Assembly (NCBI GenBank): GCA_029259715.1
Contig: JAJDEP010000005.1
Span: forward strand, 372,001 to 436,000
Length of the DNA stretch: 64,000 nucleotides
Origin: Planctomycetota bacterium
Lineage (GTDB): Bacteria > Planctomycetota > B15-G4
Direction: 5' to 3'
Position 1 is the stretch's first letter; every line of letters starts with the position of its first letter. This document shows, piece by piece, positions 58,932 to 64,000 of the stretch. The notes beneath the pieces are model-generated. The model saw nothing but the letters and a program-made list of their open reading frames with translations, was not told the DNA's origin and did not search any database. The position numbers were made by a program, and so were the translations under genes.

Positions 58932-59860
58932 CGACCCGAGCGAGCGGCTGTCAGGTGGCCCTGGAGCCACTGCCCCATCCGAGCGCTCATGCCGAGGGCC
59001 CGGGCCCGCTCCACGGAGGCGTCGCTCGCCTCATCGTTGCCGAGCCACGCCGACGACATCGCCCGGTAGGCGTGAAACTCGGCCACACCCTCAACGCTCG
59101 GAAGGCGTTCGGCTAGTTCGACGAGCACTGTCTCGATGGACGCCCAGTCCGGTTGCCCGGGCGCGTTGCGCCGCATCAAGTGCGTCGCAATGAACTCGTC
59201 GATCGCAGCGTAGGCCAGGACGAACTTTGAATCGTCCGGATCGTGGGCCTTTACGACTTCGATGATGCGCTGCTTGTCCTCAAGGCGCAGGAACGGGTGC
59301 TCATTGAGGCGGTAGGCCGCGGCGAGTTGCTCCTTCGGAGCGGTGTCCCCCTTGCCATGCAACGCGGCATAGGCCCCCATCACGTCATCCAGACCGGACT
59401 CGACGCCTTGCAGCTGCCGCTCGAAGGCGGGGACACCACCGGGCATGTAGCCCAGCCGCCCCGCCACCCAGCGATCCGGAGACATGATCAGGATCACCGG
59501 CTGACCGGCCACGCTGAAGTCCGCCTTGTGGGCATAGTTGCGCCGCAGGAGATCCTTGGACATGGCCCGGTAGACCTCGCCCTGGGGATCCGGGAAGTCG
59601 AGCTTCACCAGGACGTACTTCTCGGCCAGCTTGTCCAGGTAGTCGGCTCCGAACACTTCGCGGTCGAGCAGGATGCAGTACTTACACCAGTCGGAACCGG
59701 TGAAGTACACGAACAGCTCTTTGTCGTTCTCACGGGCGACTTCGAGGGCCGGGGCGAGATCGGTGAGCCAGACATCGCCTTCGCCGTCGGTCGCCGATGA
59801 GGCGCTCAGGGGGAGAAGACTGCTGGCGGCCAGAATCAGATTCAGCACGAACATGGGCAT
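58928..59860 (-). CDS. Secreted thioredoxin-fold protein with CKYC motif
   Basis: A 310-residue exported protein (ATG 59860 or 59854). After a signal peptide ending near residue 22, a thioredoxin-like domain carries CKYC at residues 59-62 in YFTGSDWCKYCILLDREVF, and the cis-Pro is visible in VAGQPVILIMS. The C-terminal half is helical, TPR-like (KFVLAYAAIDEFIATHLM, YRAMSSAWLGNDEASDASVERARA). Probably a periplasmic thiol reductase or oxidase. It lies opposite the TetR gene start. Confidence 0.82.
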   Translation of the reverse strand: MPMFVLNLILAASSLLPLSASSATDGEGDVWLTDLAPALEVARENDKELFVYFTGSDWCKYCILLDREVFGADYLDKLAEKYVLVKLDFPDPQGEVYRAMSKDLLRRNYAHKADFSVAGQPVILIMSPDRWVAGRLGYMPGGVPAFERQLQGVESGLDDVMGAYAALHGKGDTAPKEQLAAAYRLNEHPFLRLEDKQRIIEVVKAHDPDDSKFVLAYAAIDEFIATHLMRRNAPGQPDWASIETVLVELAERLPSVEGVAEFHAYRAMSSAWLGNDEASDASVERARALGMSARMGQWLQGHLTAARSGR

Positions 59861-60039
59861 CTCGGAGTGGTGCTTGGAGGGTCGACAGGGAGATTTGGCG
59901 AATTTAACGCATTCATGGCACGAATTGTGGGGTCCACAAGGCGCTCTGGATCGAGCGCGAGGTGAGTTAAAGTAGGAGAGCGTGTCCCTGGGGACGCCCC
60001 CATCCCCGAAACCCTATCCCCAGAATCACCTTCACCGTC

Positions 60040-60612
60040 ATGGCCCGACCCATTACGTACGACCCTGGCGTGGCCCTCGACCGGGCCATGGACCTGTTTT
60101 GGACTCGCGGCTATCGCGATGTCTCCGTCGATGATGTCGTGCAGGACACGGGGCTGAATCGTCACAGCCTGTATGCCAACTACGGCAGCAAGTACGGATT
60201 GCTCGAGGCGGCACTCGATCAATACATCCAGTACTGGCGCCAGTCGCTGGTGCAGGTGTTGCATTCACAGCGATCGGCACGGGAACGCATCCGCGACTTC
60301 CTCGACCTGAGGTGCCCCAAGGGTCCCGACCCTTATTGGTCGAGCATGCAGGAGCGCGGCTGCCTCGCCCTCAAGCTGTCGGGTGAACTCCGCAAGAGTC
60401 ACCCGGAGATCCACGCGCGGGTCGCCGCGGCCGTCGCCTGGATGACCGAGACCGTCACCAACGTCATCCGCGAAGGACAGGAACAGGGCGAGCTCGGTCG
60501 CCACCGGACTGCTGAGTCGATGGGTTCCGTCATCTGCGGCGGCTTCGTTTCCATGCTGTATCTCGAGCCGACGACCGAGCTGCGCGACTCTTTCCTCTCC
60601 ACACTCGACTGA
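60040..60612 (+). CDS. TetR-family transcriptional regulator
   Basis: A 190-residue regulator. Residues about 10-50 form the TetR HTH (ALDRAMDLFWTRGYRDVSVDDVVQDTGLNRHSLYANYGSKYGLL), and the C-terminal two-thirds are a helical ligand pocket. ATG 60040. The neighbour hemH starts four bases downstream, so it may sit at the head of hemH-alkA. The 179-base gap upstream holds AT-richer sequence but no confident operator. Confidence 0.92.
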   Translation: MARPITYDPGVALDRAMDLFWTRGYRDVSVDDVVQDTGLNRHSLYANYGSKYGLLEAALDQYIQYWRQSLVQVLHSQRSARERIRDFLDLRCPKGPDPYWSSMQERGCLALKLSGELRKSHPEIHARVAAAVAWMTETVTNVIREGQEQGELGRHRTAESMGSVICGGFVSMLYLEPTTELRDSFLSTLD

Positions 60613-60616
60613 CCGC

Positions 60617-61609
60617 TTGGCCGCTGAGGCGCACGAGCCCCCCATCGGGGTCCTGATCGTCAATCTGGGGTCGCCGGACGCGCCGACTCCGGCAGCGGTG
60701 CGACGCTACCTGCGCGAATTCCTCTCCGACCCCCTGGTCGTCGACGCGCCGCGCTGGCTCTGGTGGCCGGTCCTCTACGGGATCGTCCTGCCCCTGCGCC
60801 CGCGCCGCGTCGCGCGCCAGTACGCGCAGGTGTGGACGGACGCCGGCGCGCCCCTCGTCGCGACGACCCGGCAGCAGGCCGCGGCGCTGCAGGAATGCTT
60901 GGGGGACCGCTGGATCGTGCGTTCGGCCATGCGCTACGGCCGCCCCGCGATCGCCACAGAACTCGCCGCACTGCAGACGGAGGGCTGCCGAAAGATCGTC
61001 GTCGTGCCCCTCTTCCCACAGTTCGCGCGCGCCACCGTCGGTTCCATCGAGCAGCAACTGCGCACCCTGCACGGGGGAGCCCTCGTTCCGGCTTCCACCG
61101 TCGTCGTACCGCCGTACCACGCCACCGAGGGCTATCTCGGGGCGGTGGCCGCGTCGATCCGCCGCCACCGCGAAGGCGTGGACGCCGACACCCACCTGGT
61201 CATCAGCTTTCATGGCTTGCCCCTGTCGCAAGTCCGACGCGGCGACCCCTACCCCGAGCAATGCCGGCAGACCGCCATCGATCTCGCCGCGCGCCTCGAC
61301 CTGCAGCCGGCTCAGTGGTCGCTGGCGTACCAGTCCCGCTTTGGTCCGCAGGCGTGGTTGCAGCCCTACATCATCGAACACGTGACCGCGTTGGCGCAGG
61401 ACCACCGGCGGCTCCTCGTCGTCTGCCCGGGCTTCGCCGCCGACTGCCTCGAGACGACCGAGGAGATCGGCGCTCGCCTGGCCGAGACGTTCGTGGCCGC
61501 CGGAGGTGAACATCTGGGCCTCGTCCCCTGCCTCAACTCGGATGCAGCCTTCATCGGTGCGCTCGAAGGTCTCGTGCATGAGGCGGCGCCCACCGCTGCG
61601 GCGCCATGA
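60617..61609 (+). CDS. hemH: Ferrochelatase
   Basis: A 330-residue enzyme, normal length. It inserts iron into protoporphyrin IX, the last step of haem synthesis. IGVLIVNLGSPDAP opens the protein; the metal-binding His199 is in ISFHGLP, and the acidic site CPGFAADCLETTEEI is present near residue 270. YAQVWTDAGAPL is conserved. The TTG start lies four bases after the TetR stop, with no Shine-Dalgarno sequence, so coupling is likely. The haem would feed the cytochrome lipoprotein. Confidence 0.96.
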   Translation: MAAEAHEPPIGVLIVNLGSPDAPTPAAVRRYLREFLSDPLVVDAPRWLWWPVLYGIVLPLRPRRVARQYAQVWTDAGAPLVATTRQQAAALQECLGDRWIVRSAMRYGRPAIATELAALQTEGCRKIVVVPLFPQFARATVGSIEQQLRTLHGGALVPASTVVVPPYHATEGYLGAVAASIRRHREGVDADTHLVISFHGLPLSQVRRGDPYPEQCRQTAIDLAARLDLQPAQWSLAYQSRFGPQAWLQPYIIEHVTALAQDHRRLLVVCPGFAADCLETTEEIGARLAETFVAAGGEHLGLVPCLNSDAAFIGALEGLVHEAAPTAAAP

Positions 61610-62244
61610 GTCCGGGCCCCTCCCCGCCTCCGTCCCGCTCACAGCTGAGGCGGCTCGCATCGGCCGATCCCGTCCTCGGCACGGCTATGCGCCGTCTGCC
61701 GGCGTATCCAGGCTTCCCGGATCCGCGTCAGCGCCGCCTGACCCACTTCGACCACCTGTGCCGCTCGATCGTCTATCAGCAGCTCGCCGGCAAGGCGGCG
61801 GCCACGATCTGGGGTCGCTTCGCCGCCCTGGGAACGAGCGGTCGCCCTCCCCGACCGCCGCAAGTCCTCGACCTGCCCGTACCGGCGCTGCGCGCCGTCG
61901 GACTCTCCGCCAACAAGACCGCCGCCATCCGTGACCTCGCGCAGCGGGTCGAAACCGGGGCGTTGCGGCTCAGCGGCATCGGGCGACTTGCCGACGACGC
62001 GATCATTGAACGCCTCGTGGAGGTGCGCGGCATCGGTGTGTGGAGCGCGCAAATGTTCCTCATGTTCCGGCTGGGTCGCCTGGACGTCATGCCGGCCACG
62101 GACCTCGGCGTCCGTGAGGGGCTCCGGAGGCTCGACGGGCTCGACGAGCGTCCCCCGCCGACGCGGGTGCTCGAGCGGGCCGAGGCCTGGACGCCGCTGC
62201 GTTCGGTGGCCGCGTGGACCCTCTGGCGCCTGACCGAAGACTGA
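61606..62244 (+). CDS. DNA-3-methyladenine glycosylase II (AlkA-like)
   Basis: A 212-residue helix-hairpin-helix glycosylase, shorter than E. coli AlkA because it lacks the N-terminal domain. IVYQQLAGKAAATIWGRF is the HhH-GPD core, the hairpin is VRGIGVWSAQMFLMF, and the catalytic Asp166 lies in MPATDLGVREGL. It removes alkylated bases. ATG 61606 overlaps the hemH stop. Confidence 0.88.
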   Translation: MSPGPSPPPSRSQLRRLASADPVLGTAMRRLPAYPGFPDPRQRRLTHFDHLCRSIVYQQLAGKAAATIWGRFAALGTSGRPPRPPQVLDLPVPALRAVGLSANKTAAIRDLAQRVETGALRLSGIGRLADDAIIERLVEVRGIGVWSAQMFLMFRLGRLDVMPATDLGVREGLRRLDGLDERPPPTRVLERAEAWTPLRSVAAWTLWRLTED

Positions 62245-62264
62245 AGGGCGACCCGCGGACCGTC

Positions 62265-62579
62265 TCAGGCACCCGGGTCGGCCGTGGCACTTCGCACCCA
62301 GTCGAGGTAGGCGGCATGGCCCCCGCTCACGGGGATCTCCAACACGCATGGCAACTCGTAGCTGTGCAACTGCACGACCCGGGCGGTTGCTGCGGCGGCC
62401 CGAGCACGGGTGGTCTTCACGAGCAGCAAGCACTCCGCCGAGCGTTCGACCGAGCCCTGCCAGCGATACAGCGACGTGACACCGGGCACGACCACGCCGC
62501 AAGCCGCGAGCTGCCCATGCACGAGTTCGCGGCTGATGCGCTCACCCTCCTCCGCGTGAGCGACCGTGACCAGCAGCAT
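62265..62579 (-). CDS. cutA: Divalent-cation tolerance protein CutA
   Basis: About 104 residues from ATG 62579 (GTG 62585 and ATG 62642 are in frame; the last would add 21 residues not seen in the family). MLLVTVAHAEEGERISRELVHGQLAACG and VPGVTSLYRWQGSVER, then YELPCVLEIPVSGG are CutA signatures. It forms a trimer and is implicated in copper tolerance or signalling. It lies convergent with the AlkA-like gene. Confidence 0.93.
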   Translation of the reverse strand: MLLVTVAHAEEGERISRELVHGQLAACGVVVPGVTSLYRWQGSVERSAECLLLVKTTRARAAAATARVVQLHSYELPCVLEIPVSGGHAAYLDWVRSATADPGA

Positions 62580-62720
62580 GAGCACTGAGCCACCCCCGGT
62601 GCCATCCCCGGGATCGTCGGCAAGGTCGTCGCGCGGCTCCATGGCCAGCAGGATAACCGGGGATGCCAGGCGACCCGACTCCGGCGTATCACCCGCCCTC
62701 GCCGGAGCGCCTGGTGCGCC

Positions 62721-64000
62721 TCACTCCTCGACAAAGTGCGGGCTGGACCAGGCCAGCCCCCCGTCGGACTGGGTCACGCGCACGTAAACGTATTCGCCCG
62801 CACGCAGCAAGGGCAGGGTGAAGCGGGTGGAGACGTCCGCGGCGGTGTGGGCCGAGCGGTCTACGACACGGCCAGGCTCGACGCCTCCCCGCACCACCTC
62901 GATGTTCGCTACCGATGCCGTGCCCGAGACCTTTACGATGAGTCGCCGAGGGCCGCCCGCCGACACCACTGCGCCCATGGGCACGCCGTCGAGGTCCGCC
63001 CGCAACACGATGCGACTGCCGCTCGTGGCGTAGGTCCGGCGCGACCGCAGCGCCGCGAGCACCCCCTCTCGGGAGAGATCCTCGGTCAGGAACGCGGCCA
63101 GGCCACCTATGCCGTTCGGGCTCGCCAGACGCGACAGCCCAGGGTGCCCGTCATGGCCATCGCCGCTGCCGATGAAGCCGAAGCGCAACCCCGAGTCGAG
63201 CACGTCCCGCACGAAGTTGCCCTCCACCGGGCTGTAGATCAGACCGGGCGAGTCCAGGGCTTCACTGCTGCCATGGATCGAGACCACCTCCGTCACCGGC
63301 TCCATGCGCGGATCGGGCCGGTAGGCCCAGTTGGTGGCGATGGGCCCGCCGGCCGAGTGATGGGCGACGGTGACGGCCTCCTGCCCCGCCAGCGCGTCCC
63401 AGAGCCCCTGAGGCGTCTCGTAGCGAGGGTCGAGGGAGCTGAGCACATGCCCCCCCGCTTCGAACCAGAGGACGTGCCGGTGGCCGTGGAGCCAGCTGGT
63501 CCATTCGAAGGCGGGCAGGGTCACGAAGCGCCCCGGCTCATGGTAGTGCTCGACCTGCGCGCTGATCGCGGCCCACTGGTCGGGATGGTCGTCCAGCGGC
63601 CGGACACCCCAATGGTCGTGATCGGTGAGGGCCACGATGTCGAGTCCCGCGACGTCCCGGGCATAGCGGAAGAAGTCCTCGGGACGGCCGGTCCCGTCGG
63701 AGAGGCCGCTGTGTCCGTGGAGGTCCCCCCAGAGCACCGGGGGCACCTCGGCGCCGACGACGAGGGGATTGCTGATCGCCGCGATCTCCTCGCCGCGAGC
63801 ACCGGTCAGTCGACCGTGGACGCGATACGTTCCGGGCGACACGGCACGAAACTCCACCGTCCGGCTGCCCTCGTTCGTCGCTTCCAGGTGCATCCGGCCC
63901 GGCAGCGTGAGGCCCTCCCGATCGCTGCGCAGTGTGATGTCGCCTTCCCAGCGCACGCCGGCGCTGGAGGTCCGGTCCAGCACCGCGGCCACCAGGCGCA
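62721..64000 (-). CDS. PHP-domain (DUF3604-like) metal-dependent hydrolase, truncated by window end
   Basis: The frame runs to the window end, so the N-terminus is missing; about 426 residues are visible. The PHP motif reads GDLHGHSGLSDGTGRPEDFFRYARD and LTDHDHWG (metal ligands), followed by later His-containing patches (VAHHSAGG, GSGDGHDGHPG). The middle and C-terminal parts are beta-rich. The family includes metal-dependent phosphoesterases; the substrate is unknown. GTG 63992 is probably internal. Confidence 0.85.
   Translation of the reverse strand, partial: RLVAAVLDRTSSAGVRWEGDITLRSDREGLTLPGRMHLEATNEGSRTVEFRAVSPGTYRVHGRLTGARGEEIAAISNPLVVGAEVPPVLWGDLHGHSGLSDGTGRPEDFFRYARDVAGLDIVALTDHDHWGVRPLDDHPDQWAAISAQVEHYHEPGRFVTLPAFEWTSWLHGHRHVLWFEAGGHVLSSLDPRYETPQGLWDALAGQEAVTVAHHSAGGPIATNWAYRPDPRMEPVTEVVSIHGSSEALDSPGLIYSPVEGNFVRDVLDSGLRFGFIGSGDGHDGHPGLSRLASPNGIGGLAAFLTEDLSREGVLAALRSRRTYATSGSRIVLRADLDGVPMGAVVSAGGPRRLIVKVSGTASVANIEVVRGGVEPGRVVDRSAHTAADVSTRFTLPLLRAGEYVYVRVTQSDGGLAWSSPHFVEE

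Overview
The window is gene-dense chromosomal DNA of very high GC content (by eye well above 60%), with a strong G/C bias at third codon positions, frequent GTG and TTG starts and many 4-bp stop/start overlaps (ATGA, GTGA). It looks like a free-living, Gram-negative-type bacterium. It carries UppP, Ddl and DapB (peptidoglycan), at least six secreted proteins with lipoboxes, a GDP-mannose-to-deoxyhexose branch, a UbiE/UbiX/UbiA quinone cluster, ferrochelatase and a multihaem cytochrome. The eukaryote-type UDPGP pyrophosphorylase, the large Gly-leader lipoprotein, the HTH-receiver protein and the TMTC-like membrane protein recall Planctomycetota and related deep lineages. That placement is inference; no rRNA gene is present to confirm it. 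I see no transposase, integrase, prophage or CRISPR array.

Layout. 1-3.9 kb: partial staphylococcal-type nuclease, HTH-receiver protein, UppP, Gmd and an Rmd-like reductase. 3.8-12 kb: amidase lipoprotein and MFS transporter (minus), aminotransferase, HEAT-repeat protein (minus), SH3-like secreted protein, CstA. 12-15.4 kb (minus): ruvB-spoIID-tgt. 15.6-20.4 kb: a 1580-residue lipoprotein. 20.4-26.3 kb: a tightly coupled run menG/ubiE-CPBP protease-ubiX-ubiA-holA-mutL. 26.3-33.7 kb: exported protein (minus), TMTC-like membrane protein, tRNA-Leu(CAG), smpB, tmRNA, then lipoprotein-DUF366-flippase-PfkB kinase. 33.8-38 kb: a small ORF with a perfect Shine-Dalgarno sequence, recA, a strong hairpin, alaS. 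38-46.7 kb: rpmF-plsX-fabH-fabD-fabG-acpP-fabF followed by UDPGP-ddl-dapB and tRNA-Leu(CAA), an envelope-building superoperon (fatty acids, then peptidoglycan precursors). 46.9-52.3 kb: small membrane protein, tRNA-Val(CAC), sulfatase-fold lipoprotein, Ala-rich repeat protein, NatAB-like ABC exporter. 52.5-58 kb: tetrahaem cytochrome/nucleotidase-like lipoprotein, CvpA, orphan histidine kinase, membrane protein. 58-64 kb: RsmJ, secreted thioredoxin-fold protein, TetR regulator, ferrochelatase, AlkA-like glycosylase, CutA, and a PHP-domain protein cut by the window end.

Most of the window is ordinary housekeeping. The parts that deserve a second look are the lipoprotein joining a degenerate 5'-nucleotidase fold to four CxxCH haem sites, the ORF with perfect Shine-Dalgarno sequence in front of an N-terminally extended recA, the Trp-repeat Ala-rich secreted protein, the lipoprotein-DUF366-flippase cluster, the quinone/replication/repair operon, and a Fur-box-like AT island in front of rsmJ.
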